This document shows, piece by piece, positions 9,166-17,480 of a DNA stretch of 64,000 bases. Below the pieces are notes generated by a model, which searched no databases, was not told the DNA's origin, and saw only the letters and a program-made list of their open reading frames with translations. Position 1 is the stretch's first letter, and each line of letters opens with the position of its first letter. Both the position numbers and the translations under genes were made by a program. This stretch comes from an archaeon (GTDB taxonomy: Archaea; Thermoproteota; Nitrososphaeria; Nitrososphaerales; Gagatemarchaeaceae): assembly GCA_021819035.1 (NCBI GenBank), contig JAKASL010000003.1, positions 1 through 64,000 of the forward strand, read 5' to 3'.

Positions 9166-12100
9166 GGCCCGGAGCTGGGCGGGGCGGGTATCTTATTCCC
9201 CAGCACTTCCTCTATCCCGACCAGGGGGACCCCGACCCAGTCCGGCCTGGAGTTGAGCTCGTACACGAGCTCATAGAGCGCCTTTTCAAGCAGGTAGGCT
9301 CTCAGCATCGCCTCAAGGGCCTTGTCGTCCGACGGGACGAGCCTGCTCCCGCCGAGCTCGGCGAGGTACGCCTCGAGAAACGACGAGGCGACCGCGAGGT
9401 ACCAGACCCTGGCCCACTCCCACATCTTCGGGTGCTGTGCGTACTGCCGCGCCCCCTGGTTCGCGAGTAGGTTGGAGACCGCCGCGTAGTGGAAGGAGCG
9501 GAGCATCCCGGCGACGTCCCTGAGGGGCGACCTCTTCAGCCTCCGCTCCCCCAGGGGACGGGCAGGCTCGCCTTCGTAGTCCACGATGACGAAGTCCTTC
9601 CCGGTGAAGAGCACCTGCCCCAGGTGGTAGTCCCCGTGGATTCTGCACCGGAGGGCGTCCGTCCTGAGGACCCTTATCTTCTCGAAGGTCAAGAAGACCT
9701 CCTCCTTCCGGGAGAGGACTGCTGAAAGCCGCCCCGCCAGCGCGGGGTCCCCGAGCTTCGCCCTCGACAGGATTTGCACGCTCCTATGGGCGGCGGAGAG
9801 CATCGACTGCGCGAGGGAGGTCAGGCCGAGGTAGCCGAAGGGTTCGGGGGCGAAGTCGGGGTCCCCCGGGTCTGACGCGAGCGCCTTGTGGAACTCGGCG
9901 GTCCTCTTTCCGAGGAGCCTCACGTTGTCCCTGAAGAGGGGGCCTGTCACTTCGAAGAGCTTGTCGAGGGACCGCCCGCGGGCGAGCTGGACGGCCGAAC
10001 CTGACGAGGCCAGGGCGCCGAGGAGGGCGCCGTACTGCCCCTGCGAAGCCTTCTCTGCGAAGTCCTCGAATTGCGTGGTGAAGAGCTTCCAGGCGTCCCC
10101 TTCGTTCCTGACGAACGACTCGGCGACGGCTACCACGACCGGGTCCCTTTCCTCCTGCTGGTACTCGACGTGCCCGAGGAACGCCGGGGTGTAGGGGAAC
10201 CCGCGGGCGGTGAGGAATCCCCCAAGCTCCACTTCGGGCTGGACCCCTTCCTCTACCCGCCTCAGGAGCTTCAGCACCACCCCTTCCCCGGCGACGAAGC
10301 TGTTGTTGCTCTGCTCCGCGCCCAGGGGCCTGAACTCAGAAGTGGCGGGGGGGACAGGCACCGCTTTCTTCAGGGTAGGGCCGGGGACGAACACGAACCG
10401 CCCGCTAGCCCCCCTGGCGACCCTCTTGACGTAGAGCCCGTGCATGAAGGCGGAGGCGAGCTCAGGATAGGACCCCGCGTCGAAGAGGGTCCCTCTCCCA
10501 TCCTTCGACTGGACCTTGGCGATGGCCCTCGGGCGGCCGTGCTCCGGGAGCTTCGAGAACTCGTCGTCCGGCATCAGCCCCAGCGGCACCGAATATGTTT
10601 CTGGCAGCCCCTCGGCGTACGCGACGTCGACAAGCGCCTCGGCCAGCCAGGAGCGCTGGCCCTGTCGTATCTCCACGGCGTCTCGGATGGAGACGGCGTC
10701 GACCCTCCGCGACTTCCCCCCGAACCACCTCGCCCCGCTGAGAAGAGAGGGAAGGACAGACGCCTCCATGGTCCGCTTGTGCCACCCCCAGAAGAGCTCT
10801 CCCTCCCCGCGCTGGACCTCGAGCTGGATCGCCTGCTCGGCTGGGGCGTCCGCTGGGCGCACCTTCTCAGTAAGGGAGAAGACGTAGTAGCCGTATGCGC
10901 CCAAGGTGAGCCTGTAGGGAGCCCTCCCGACGTCAGGGAACGTGCTCCCCCCCACGACCTCGGTGGGCTGGTCGCCTTCGAACGCCGCAAGGTCGAGGTC
11001 GACGGACTGCGGCTTCCTGGAGAGGTTCGCCACCACCAGCATGCTCTCGCTCCCGTACCGCCTCACGAATGCCAGGACCTTCTCGCTCTCGGCGCGGACG
11101 AACTCGGTCGATCCGCGGCCGAACGCCCTGTGCTGCTTCCTCAGGTATATCACCCTCCTGAACCACCAGAGGAGGGACGAAGGGTCCGCCTCCTGGTTCT
11201 CCACGTTGACCACCTCGTAGTGGAAGCGCGGTTCGATGACTACTGGGAGGTAGAGCCTCTGCGGGTTGGTCCTCGAAAACCCGGCGTTCATGTCCGCGTT
11301 CCACTGCATCGGAGTCCGCACTCCGTTCCGGTCCCCGAGGTAGATGTTGTCCCCCATCCCTATCTCGTCCCCGTAGTAAATCACCGGGGTCCCTGGGAGG
11401 GTGAAGAGTAGTATGTTCATCAGCTCGATCTTACGCCTGTCGTTCCCGAGCAGCGGGGCGAGCCGGCGCCTGATTCCGAGGTTCAGTCGGGCCTGCTTGT
11501 CGTGGGCGTATGCCCTGTACATGTAGTCCCGTTCTTCATCCGTCACCATCTCCAGCGTCAGCTCGTCGTGGTTCCTGAGGAATATCCCCCACTGGCACCC
11601 TTCCGGTATGGGGGGCGTATCCTCGAGGATGTCCACTATGGGGAACCGGTCCTCCATCTGGATGGCCATGAACATCCTAGGCATCAGGGGGAAGTGGAAA
11701 GCCATGTTGCATTCGTCCCCATCACCGAAGTACCGGGCGGCGTCTGACGGCCACTGGTTCGCCTCGGCCAGGAGCATCCTCCCCTTGAAATTCGAGTCCA
11801 TGTGGGCGCGCATCTTCTTGAGGAACCCGTGGGTCTCGGGGAGGTTCTCGCAGTTGGTCCCCTCCCTCTCGTACAGATAAGGGACGGCGTCCAGCCGGAG
11901 CCCGTCGACCCCGAGCTTGAGCCAAAAGTCCATTACGTCGATGACGGCTTTCTGGACGTCAGGGCTGTCGAAGTTCAGGTCGGGCTGGTGGCTGTAGAAC
12001 CGGTGCCAGTAGTACGCCTTCGCCACCTGGTCCCAGGTCCAGTTGGAGGTCTCGCTGTCCTTGAAGATCACCCTCGCCTCGGCGTACTTCCTCGGGTCTT

Positions 12101-12533
12101 CCGTCCAGACGTAGAAGTCCCTCTCCCGTGAGCCCGGAGGGGCCCTCCTCGCCCTCTGGAACCAGTCGTGCCTGTCCGAGGTGTGGTTGATGACGAGCTC
12201 GGTGATGACGCGGATCCCCCGCCTGTGCGCTTCCTGGAGGAAGTTCCGGAAGTCCGCCATGTCTCCGTATGCCTTGTACACCCCGAGGTAGTCCGAGATG
12301 TCATAGCCGTCGTCTTTGAGAGGGGAGGGGTAGAACGGGAGGAGCCATACGGCCGTTACCCCCAGGTCGCGGAGGTAGTCGAGCTTCGAAGTGAGCCCCC
12401 TCACGTCCCCTATGCCGTCGGACGCGCTGTCGCGGAACGCCTTCACGTGGACTTCGTATATCACAGCGTCCTTGTACCAGGTCGACTCCAGGTCCCCTTC
12501 GCCCCTCCCCATGCCCCCACCGCCGTCTGTCAT
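9162..12533 (-). CDS. treS-mak: trehalose synthase / maltokinase fusion
   Basis: A 1123-residue bifunctional protein. Residues 1 to about 560 are TreS (GH13_16), which interconverts maltose and trehalose: SDYLGVYKAYGDMADF, nucleophile Asp in DGLRLDAVPYLYEREGT, Glu in LLAEANQWPS and Asp in RNHDELTLEMV. From about residue 600 follows maltokinase, which phosphorylates maltose with ATP: GARWFGGKSR near its start, FVAGEGVVLKLLRR, the catalytic loop CRIHGDYHLGQVL and VDYEGEP. The product maltose-1-phosphate feeds GlgE, encoded on the opposite strand in the same cluster. It is the first gene of the treS-treX-treY operon. No convincing TATA box is seen before 12533. Confidence 0.93.
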   Translation of the reverse strand: MTDGGGGMGRGEGDLESTWYKDAVIYEVHVKAFRDSASDGIGDVRGLTSKLDYLRDLGVTAVWLLPFYPSPLKDDGYDISDYLGVYKAYGDMADFRNFLQEAHRRGIRVITELVINHTSDRHDWFQRARRAPPGSRERDFYVWTEDPRKYAEARVIFKDSETSNWTWDQVAKAYYWHRFYSHQPDLNFDSPDVQKAVIDVMDFWLKLGVDGLRLDAVPYLYEREGTNCENLPETHGFLKKMRAHMDSNFKGRMLLAEANQWPSDAARYFGDGDECNMAFHFPLMPRMFMAIQMEDRFPIVDILEDTPPIPEGCQWGIFLRNHDELTLEMVTDEERDYMYRAYAHDKQARLNLGIRRRLAPLLGNDRRKIELMNILLFTLPGTPVIYYGDEIGMGDNIYLGDRNGVRTPMQWNADMNAGFSRTNPQRLYLPVVIEPRFHYEVVNVENQEADPSSLLWWFRRVIYLRKQHRAFGRGSTEFVRAESEKVLAFVRRYGSESMLVVANLSRKPQSVDLDLAAFEGDQPTEVVGGSTFPDVGRAPYRLTLGAYGYYVFSLTEKVRPADAPAEQAIQLEVQRGEGELFWGWHKRTMEASVLPSLLSGARWFGGKSRRVDAVSIRDAVEIRQGQRSWLAEALVDVAYAEGLPETYSVPLGLMPDDEFSKLPEHGRPRAIAKVQSKDGRGTLFDAGSYPELASAFMHGLYVKRVARGASGRFVFVPGPTLKKAVPVPPATSEFRPLGAEQSNNSFVAGEGVVLKLLRRVEEGVQPEVELGGFLTARGFPYTPAFLGHVEYQQEERDPVVVAVAESFVRNEGDAWKLFTTQFEDFAEKASQGQYGALLGALASSGSAVQLARGRSLDKLFEVTGPLFRDNVRLLGKRTAEFHKALASDPGDPDFAPEPFGYLGLTSLAQSMLSAAHRSVQILSRAKLGDPALAGRLSAVLSRKEEVFLTFEKIRVLRTDALRCRIHGDYHLGQVLFTGKDFVIVDYEGEPARPLGERRLKRSPLRDVAGMLRSFHYAAVSNLLANQGARQYAQHPKMWEWARVWYLAVASSFLEAYLAELGGSRLVPSDDKALEAMLRAYLLEKALYELVYELNSRPDWVGVPLVGIEEVLGNKIPAPPSSGP

Positions 12534-13569
12534 CGCAGATAAGCCTGGGGATGAGCAATGATGAGCTCGGCGGGAGGGGAGGACAACCGCGGCCTCACCT
12601 CAGCTAGGCTACCGCACAGATGAGGTTGGAGAATTGGAGCAACGGGGGTGCCGAATCGAGCATCCCGCTGCGCGGGGACCAGACCCCCCGGCCCTGAGCG
12701 GGGGTGGACCCGCCTGCGAAGGCGGGGCGTAGTACACTCGCGCACCCTCCATAAGCCGGGTCGAGGTGGGCAGGTGCTCCGCCACGGATAGTGGAGGAAC
12801 CCGTGCGGTTCGTCCGGCGGTCCAGGGCGTAGGATGCTCCTGCGTGACGCTTGTGGCGAAAGGAATCCCCGGGCACGTCTCGCATCCACCCTGTGACCTG
12901 TGTCGGCGTAGACCTCGTCCGAATCCCGAGGGAGGTGCCTTCCGCGGTGTCCCCACTTTCTTTTTTGGGTCTTCGTCCTATGATGAGCGTCTTCTGTGGG
13001 AGATAAAAACCAGACGACGTCCGCCGCCTGTCCGAACGGGAGCGCGCCGACTCCATCTGACAGAGGCTTGTCGCATCAAACCACACCCGTGCTCTCTGCG
13101 CCGCGGACCTCGACTGCATCCGTGCTGACTGATTGCGTGGCGAAGCAGCACTCCCCTGTCCCCTCAGGTGCACGCGTGGTGCCTGTACCGCGCAGGACTG
13201 AGCCCTGTCTCGGCCGCAGCGGAGGCGAACGCACTCGACGCGCGAGAAGCCTGGGTTCAGAGGCGAGGAACTGAAGAGGGGCTTTCGAATGTGGGCGTTC
13301 GCGGTTGGATTGTGCAGTCTCCGTGGGGGCCGGGGTCGGAGGGCCAAGTCAAGTGGCTCGGATCGATGCGGCTGATGCCCGAGGGGCGCCCTCACGCGGC
13401 CGCATAACCGGGTGGCACCGCGTCGGGGGAGCCATTCCGCGCCTCGCACAGGTCGTCAGCGTGCTCGACACTCATGCTCCAGTCTAGGCGCGTGCACGCA
13501 GCCATCGATCCCCTAGTCTTCGACCAGGCATCGAGGCGGGTCATTACTAGATTTTGAGCACTGTCGCTC
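12534..13569. other. 1 kb without a recognisable gene; possible structured RNA
   Basis: No reading frame here resembles a protein. The part from about 12600 to 12970 is GC-rich with several strong hairpins (for example CCCGCTGCGCGGG near 12664 and CCGCCTGCGAAGGCGG near 12710). On the minus strand a TATA-like GTTTTTATCT lies at 13002-13010, about 25 bases before a possible start near 12980. On the plus strand a T-rich run at 12957-12966 could terminate a transcript. The minus-strand text GACCCGGCTTAT at 12752-12763 recalls the 3' end of RNase P RNA, but the required GGAAAGTCC and ACAGAA elements were not found, so I do not assign a class. The rest (13010-13569) shows nothing clear. Confidence 0.35.
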
Positions 13570-14187
13570 TTACGAGGGCGCGGTCTGAAGGCTGACTGCG
13601 GCGGTTATCGCGCTCTGGATCGTCGTTCCGAGATTGAGGCCGCTCGTCACAATCGTCCCCGACGGGCTGACGAGGTACCATATGTCGAGGTCTGCCTGAG
13701 GGTTGTAGGTGTAGGTTGCTCCCTGGGAGGTGTCAGCGAAGAGCCAGCCTTGATGGCTCCCCGCCCCGCCTGCATACTGGCTCGCGAACTGGGTCATGGT
13801 CGGTCCCGCGTAGCCGAGGTCGTTGTAGTCTTCGACGGTCAGCAGGGTGACCCCGGCCGAGCTGAGCTGGGAGTAGTATTGCGATGCGATGAGGGGCGCA
13901 GTCTCCTGGCAACCCGGGCACCAGGTAGCCACTATCCACACGAGGACGGCGTGGCCCTGGAGACTGCTTAGCGACGTGGACGTTCCGTTAGTCAGATAGA
14001 CGGGCATGCTCGGCGCCTTGTCCCCCGCGTTGATGCCGATGGTTCCTGCGGTGTTTGCCGGCTGTTGGTGACCGTAGAACGCGTATGCACCGACGCCCGC
14101 CGCGGCGAGCACGACGAGCACTCCGATCGAAAAGAGAAGCAGCTTCCTCTTGCTTCCGCTCCGCCGCCCTGGCTTCCGGTTCGTCAC
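13570..14187 (-). CDS. membrane-anchored TlpA-like thioredoxin
   Basis: A 205-residue protein with a short basic N-terminus, one membrane anchor (about residues 18-38), and an extracytoplasmic thioredoxin-fold domain of the TlpA/ResA type. The active-site motif is ATWCPGCQETAP, a CPGC redox pair, preceded by INAGDKAPSMPVYLTNG, typical of TlpA. I chose the GTG at 14187, which overlaps the TGA of the upstream gene (GTGA). The frame stays open further, but that part is the antisense-like continuation inside the neighbour. Position downstream of Cys-rich membrane proteins and a merA relic suggests a role in thiol or metal chemistry at the cell surface; that is inference. Confidence 0.75.
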   Translation of the reverse strand: MTNRKPGRRSGSKRKLLLFSIGVLVVLAAAGVGAYAFYGHQQPANTAGTIGINAGDKAPSMPVYLTNGTSTSLSSLQGHAVLVWIVATWCPGCQETAPLIASQYYSQLSSAGVTLLTVEDYNDLGYAGPTMTQFASQYAGGAGSHQGWLFADTSQGATYTYNPQADLDIWYLVSPSGTIVTSGLNLGTTIQSAITAAVSLQTAPS

Positions 14188-14723
14188 TGTGACATCCCCC
14201 TCTTCCCCACGTCGCAGCAGGCGGTGATGCTCCGGCTCAAGTAGTGGACAGAGACGAGTAGGAGCGCGACCGAGAGCGCGTAGAAGTACTGCGAATTGAA
14301 CTCGAAGAACGCCTGGAGCCGAGGGGATATCTCGTAGAGGACCGGCGTCGAAGCCCCGGTCATAGCTATGAGGCTCGGTATCAGAGGGGTGCAGCATAGG
14401 CCGTTCACCAGGCTGGCGATGACAGAACCTGCAGTGACCCCTTTGACGGACGATGCCCGGGTCATGAAGGCATAGACGTTCAGCGTGGCGACCAGGCTCA
14501 GGAGTACACCGAAGGTTATAGCGAAGGCAGTCTCAACGGGGGTTATGAATCGGATGGCATAAGGGACGAGCCCTCCGAGTGGGAGCGAGGGGAGGAGGAA
14601 CAGGTAGAGTACCGAGATGGAAACCGAGAGAGAAAGGAAGAGGACGAGGTATGCCTTCCCGGCGAACGCGGTTTCGACCGCGAATCGCTCATAGTGGAGT
14701 CGACCGTGGCGGCCAGTATTCAA
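14184..14723 (-). CDS. polytopic membrane protein with Cys-Cys motifs
   Basis: A 179-residue protein with four to five hydrophobic segments and two vicinal cysteine pairs: GLCCTPLIPSL in a membrane segment and ITACCDVGKRG near the C-terminus. It is coupled to the TlpA-like gene by a 4-base overlap and follows the MerT-like gene at 14803-15093. No family is recognised. CC motifs in membrane helices are typical of mercury and other soft-metal transporters, so a metal-handling role is possible. The start at 14723 is one of several candidates. Confidence 0.6.
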   Translation of the reverse strand: MNTGRHGRLHYERFAVETAFAGKAYLVLFLSLSVSISVLYLFLLPSLPLGGLVPYAIRFITPVETAFAITFGVLLSLVATLNVYAFMTRASSVKGVTAGSVIASLVNGLCCTPLIPSLIAMTGASTPVLYEISPRLQAFFEFNSQYFYALSVALLLVSVHYLSRSITACCDVGKRGMSQ

Positions 14724-14802
14724 TCTAGCTCGACCCCCATTGGAAGCAGATTCGATTCATTTGCAGCGATCATCTTCATTTTCGCGTTTCATCTGTGAAG
14801 TC

Positions 14803-15093
14803 CTACCTCTGCCTGTGCGCCTCACCCGCCGCGCGACCCTCGACCGCTGCCGCCAACGCAACAACGGCCGCTGCGCCAGCGAAGAGCGGCCAGTACCTCC
14901 CCGCGACGACCGAGATGGACGCGAGCCCGCCTGCGACCGCGACCAGGATTGGCAGGCCGCAGCAAGCTGCTATCGCTACTAGCGCGAAGGCCCGTGCCCC
15001 GGGAGTTGAGCGGGACACCGGGAACCCACCCGCGTCCTCGCGGGCGTGGAACCCTAGCACGCCGACGCTGCTTTGATTTCTCAAGCCCGACAA
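14803..15093 (-). CDS. MerT-like small membrane protein
   Basis: A 96-residue protein with two membrane segments. The first contains AACCGLPILVAVAG, closely resembling the Hg(II)-binding CCGLP segment of MerT-type mercuric transporters; the second is WPLFAGAAAVVALAAAV. The start is TTG at 15093, just downstream of the merA relic. MerT normally has three helices and about 116 residues, so this is a shortened or divergent relative. The gene sits in an ArsR-regulated operon whose other members include a deleted mercuric reductase, supporting a mercury-resistance origin. Confidence 0.55.
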   Translation of the reverse strand: MSGLRNQSSVGVLGFHAREDAGGFPVSRSTPGARAFALVAIAACCGLPILVAVAGGLASISVVAGRYWPLFAGAAAVVALAAAVEGRAAGEAHRQR

Positions 15094-15108
15094 GGAGACG
15101 AATCCCTC

Positions 15109-15237
15109 CTACTCCACGCAGCAGCTCGTCTTCTCCACGCCCGTATAGAACGACTGCGCGCGGAGCTTGGCCGCCCCACTCGCCTCGGCGAAGGCGGCTG
15201 AGCCCTGTCCGACCACCACGAGGTCGATGAAGCTCAC
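15109..15237 (-). pseudogene. merA: mercuric reductase relic (N- and C-terminus joined)
   Basis: A 42-codon frame (GTG at 15237, TAG at 15109-15111) beginning S-F-I-D-L-V-V-V-G-Q-G-S-A-A-F-A-E-A, matching the FAD-binding GxGSAAFAA start of MerA. It ends K-L-R-A-Q-S-F-Y-T-G-V-E-K-T-S-C-C-V-E, matching the C-terminal KLAAQTFxKDVxKLSCC of MerA with its metal-binding Cys pair. Roughly 400 central residues are missing, and the two ends are joined in frame. It begins 6 bases after the arsR stop and is followed by the MerT-like gene. It cannot be an active reductase; whether the small CC peptide is still made is unknown. Confidence 0.65.
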
Positions 15238-15243
15238 GACGAC

Positions 15244-15582
15244 CTACCTCTCCAGGGCGTCACAGGTGAGGAGGTTCGTTGCGTATTTCCTAAGGTGCTC
15301 ATCTGCCGTCTTCAGGAGCGGCAATGTCGTCCCTTCGTTGATCGAGTAGATCTTGGACTTCCCTTCTCGGCTCGAATTTACCAGCCCGCAGAACGCAAGG
15401 CACCTGAGGTTGTGCGAGACATGCGTCTGCTCCATCCCCAGCTCGCCACAGATCTGAGTGACGTTCATCATCCCCTTTTCTCTCAGCAGGTTCAGAATCT
15501 GCATCCTTGCCGGGTTGGCCAAGGCTTGGAAGAGCAGCGCCTGTGGCTTGGCAGGGAGTATTTCAAGTGTCATGGTTATCAT
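15244..15582 (-). CDS. ArsR-family winged-helix repressor
   Basis: A 112-residue regulator. FQALANPARMQILNLLREKGMMNVTQIC is followed by a recognition helix around MEQTHVSHNLRCLAFCGLV, the classic ArsR/SmtB wHTH. Cysteines at GELGMEQ-side (ICGEL), LRCLAFC and LLTCDALER could bind a metal. Two ATGs are possible, at 15582 and 15573; the TATA box at 15598-15606 puts transcription start near 15573-15578, favouring the second ATG and a leaderless mRNA. It leads an operon with the merA relic, the MerT-like protein and the TlpA-like protein, and probably autoregulates it through the ATGACAT repeats upstream. Confidence 0.85.
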   Translation of the reverse strand: MITMTLEILPAKPQALLFQALANPARMQILNLLREKGMMNVTQICGELGMEQTHVSHNLRCLAFCGLVNSSREGKSKIYSINEGTTLPLLKTADEHLRKYATNLLTCDALER

Positions 15583-15606
15583 ATGACATTGAATGACATA
15601 TAAGCC
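15583..15606 (-). promoter_or_regulatory. TATA box and ATGACAT operator of the arsR operon
   Basis: Two ATGACAT repeats on the plus strand (15583-15589 and 15593-15599) are separated by three bases and also form an imperfect inverted repeat. They overlap a minus-strand TATA box (GCTTATAT, around 15598-15605) and lie directly before the arsR start. Repressor binding here would block TBP/TFB; that reading is inference. Confidence 0.5.
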
Positions 15607-15745
15607 TTGCTAAGAGACAGGTGACGCAGCTTGGGCCGCGGCAAAGGGCGACAGCGCGAAATGTTCGTACGATCGTCATCAGAATTTTCATGCGGACGCG
15701 GACGAAAGAGCGAGGCACGGCTTGGGAGCGCCCTGCATTCCCAGG

Positions 15746-16780
15746 CTAGATGGGATACTCGCCGCAGGTCGTGCAGAAGGTCGCGGCGTCGGGGACGTTG
15801 GACCCGCACGCAGGGCAGGCACGCCGGCTTAGGTCGAGCGGCCGAGGCGGCCCGTGGATCCGCCTGTAGATCTCATAGTATGCGAGCTGCTCCTTGTCTC
15901 TGATCCTGACCCCGTCTCGTTCGATGTACCCCTTCCTTTTCGCTCCGAACTCCGCGTCCTTGACGCGCTGCGCGTACCAGCCTTGCAACGCCGCGGTCCC
16001 GGAGCCTTGTTCGATGGGGGTCTTCGTCCTCCACGTTATAGCCTCGGGGAGCATCCCTTCGAAGGCTACCCGGAGGACGTACTTCCCGAAGAGTTCGCCT
16101 GCCCCGTCTCTCCTGCCCACGAGGCAAGGATACCTGATCCGGTGCATGGCAAACTCCTTCAACCCCCCCTGCAGGAAGGGGAGACGAGCCGCGATACTGA
16201 GAGATTCGGCGAGCGGTACCGAAGAGAAGTGCATCACACGCCAGAGGTGGACGAGCGCTTCCTTCGCCTGCGCCTCCGGGAGCCTGAATATGAAACTGTA
16301 GCCGGCGAAGAGCTCGTCTGCGGCGTCCCCTGTCATCACCGCGCGGAAGCCGTCTGCCTGGGCCCTCCGGAGCCCGATGAACGTCGCCACGCTGTTCCTG
16401 ACCTCCATGGGGTCGAATGACTTCAGGACGCCTATGACGTCGGGGAGAGCCCCTTCGACCTCGTCGACGCCGACACCCAGTATCTCATGCCTTAGGCCCA
16501 GCCTACCGGCGATGAGCTTCGAGTACTCGAGGTCCGGCGAAGGAGCGCCCTTCAAGACTACCGTGTAGGCCTTCAGGCCCCCCCCTCCACGAGGGAACGT
16601 CGAAGCGACCGTCGCGACTATGCTCGTATCGAGGCCCCCCGAGAGGAGTATCGAATCACCGAGCGTCTCTTTCACAGCCGAGTAGACCATCCTCTTCAGC
16701 TCAGAGGCCGTGGCGTTGAAGCCCTCAAGTTCAGACGGAGGGCCAGCGAGGACATCCTCAGCTCCGGTTCGTCCGGTCAA
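15746..16780 (-). CDS. asparagine synthase-like PP-loop protein with zinc ribbon
   Basis: A 344-residue protein containing only the synthetase half of AsnB: the ATP-binding PP-loop LLSGGLDTSIVAT (about residues 45-57), LEYSKLIAGRLGLRHEI, and the MTGDAADELFAGY motif. The N-terminal glutaminase domain of AsnB is absent. Residues 320-343 form a zinc ribbon (CPACGSNVPDAATFCTTCG). It starts with TTG at 16780, 11 bases after the DUF4430 gene. A cytoplasmic adenylating amide- or thio-transfer reaction is expected; the substrate is unknown. Linkage to an ECF transporter component suggests a vitamin or cofactor as target (inference). Confidence 0.8.
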   Translation of the reverse strand: MTGRTGAEDVLAGPPSELEGFNATASELKRMVYSAVKETLGDSILLSGGLDTSIVATVASTFPRGGGGLKAYTVVLKGAPSPDLEYSKLIAGRLGLRHEILGVGVDEVEGALPDVIGVLKSFDPMEVRNSVATFIGLRRAQADGFRAVMTGDAADELFAGYSFIFRLPEAQAKEALVHLWRVMHFSSVPLAESLSIAARLPFLQGGLKEFAMHRIRYPCLVGRRDGAGELFGKYVLRVAFEGMLPEAITWRTKTPIEQGSGTAALQGWYAQRVKDAEFGAKRKGYIERDGVRIRDKEQLAYYEIYRRIHGPPRPLDLSRRACPACGSNVPDAATFCTTCGEYPI

Positions 16781-16791
16781 GTTAGATGGCC

Positions 16792-17478
16792 CTACGGGAG
16801 CGGACAGGCAGGGAGGTAACTAGCGTTTTCAGGGCAGTACACCCACGCGAAGTTGGTGCCGTTTAGCATGGGTATGTCGTCGGCACCGACCTGCGCGACC
16901 TGCCAAGAACTCGTCTTGTTGTAGGTGAGGAGGAACCAGAAGTCCGCGCTGGTGTCTGCCACCCCATCTATCCCCGTCACGAAGTGTTCCCCGTACTGAG
17001 GGTACCAGGTCGCCTGGACTCGCCCATCCAAGAAGACAAGCGTCGCTACATACCCGTTCCACCCAGGTTGGGCGTTCGTGTCGTTGTACCAGATTCTGGT
17101 GCCGTTGCCGAAGTCGACGAGCATGTGGACTTCGTAGGCCAGCGTCCCGCTTCCTCTAGCCTTTGCGAGGGACTGATATGTGCTCCAAAGCGACGCGAGG
17201 GCGAGGCTTGCTTCGTGGTAAGCAGGGGTGCTGGTGTTCAGGCCGGCCACCGCCCCCGCTAGGAGAGAGAGGGTCTCGTTGTATCCGTCCAGGCTCTCGT
17301 TGAAAGACCCCGAGAGGGCCTTATAGCTGGCGAGGGCGGCGTCGAGCTCGGCCGTGTGCTGCTGGTTCAGAGTCGACGCCTGCTGGTCCTGATAATAATA
17401 GTACACACCGGCGCTTGAGACGACGAGCATCGCCGCGACAAGCACCGCTATCACTCCGTAGAGAGTCCTGGCCTGCAC
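16792..17478 (-). CDS. membrane-anchored DUF4430-like extracellular protein
   Basis: A 228-residue protein with an N-terminal membrane anchor (LYGVIAVLVAAMLVVSSAGV), a spacer rich in Ala, Ser and Leu that may form a coiled coil (about residues 35-100), and a C-terminal domain with VHMLVDFGNGTRIWYNDT and WNGYVATLVFLDG. This domain resembles DUF4430, the family related to the C-terminal domain of transcobalamin and intrinsic factor, often encoded beside ECF S-components. The GTG at 17478 lies 2 bases after the S-component stop, so they are cotranscribed. A ligand-capturing role outside the membrane is inferred. Longer upstream frames only overlap the S-component gene in another frame and are not used. 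Confidence 0.6.
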   Translation of the reverse strand: MQARTLYGVIAVLVAAMLVVSSAGVYYYYQDQQASTLNQQHTAELDAALASYKALSGSFNESLDGYNETLSLLAGAVAGLNTSTPAYHEASLALASLWSTYQSLAKARGSGTLAYEVHMLVDFGNGTRIWYNDTNAQPGWNGYVATLVFLDGRVQATWYPQYGEHFVTGIDGVADTSADFWFLLTYNKTSSWQVAQVGADDIPMLNGTNFAWVYCPENASYLPACPLP

Positions 17479-17480
17479 GG

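Noticed and set aside
10071-11411. Plus-strand 446-codon frame inside treS-mak
   Set aside because: Antisense shadow of the TreS-maltokinase coding sequence; composition Pro/Arg/Glu/Val-rich and no recognisable domain.
12600-12970. RNase P RNA (minus strand) suggested by GACCCGGCTTAT
   Set aside because: The invariant GGAAAGTCC and ACAGAA elements could not be found at the proper places, so only an unassigned structured region is reported.
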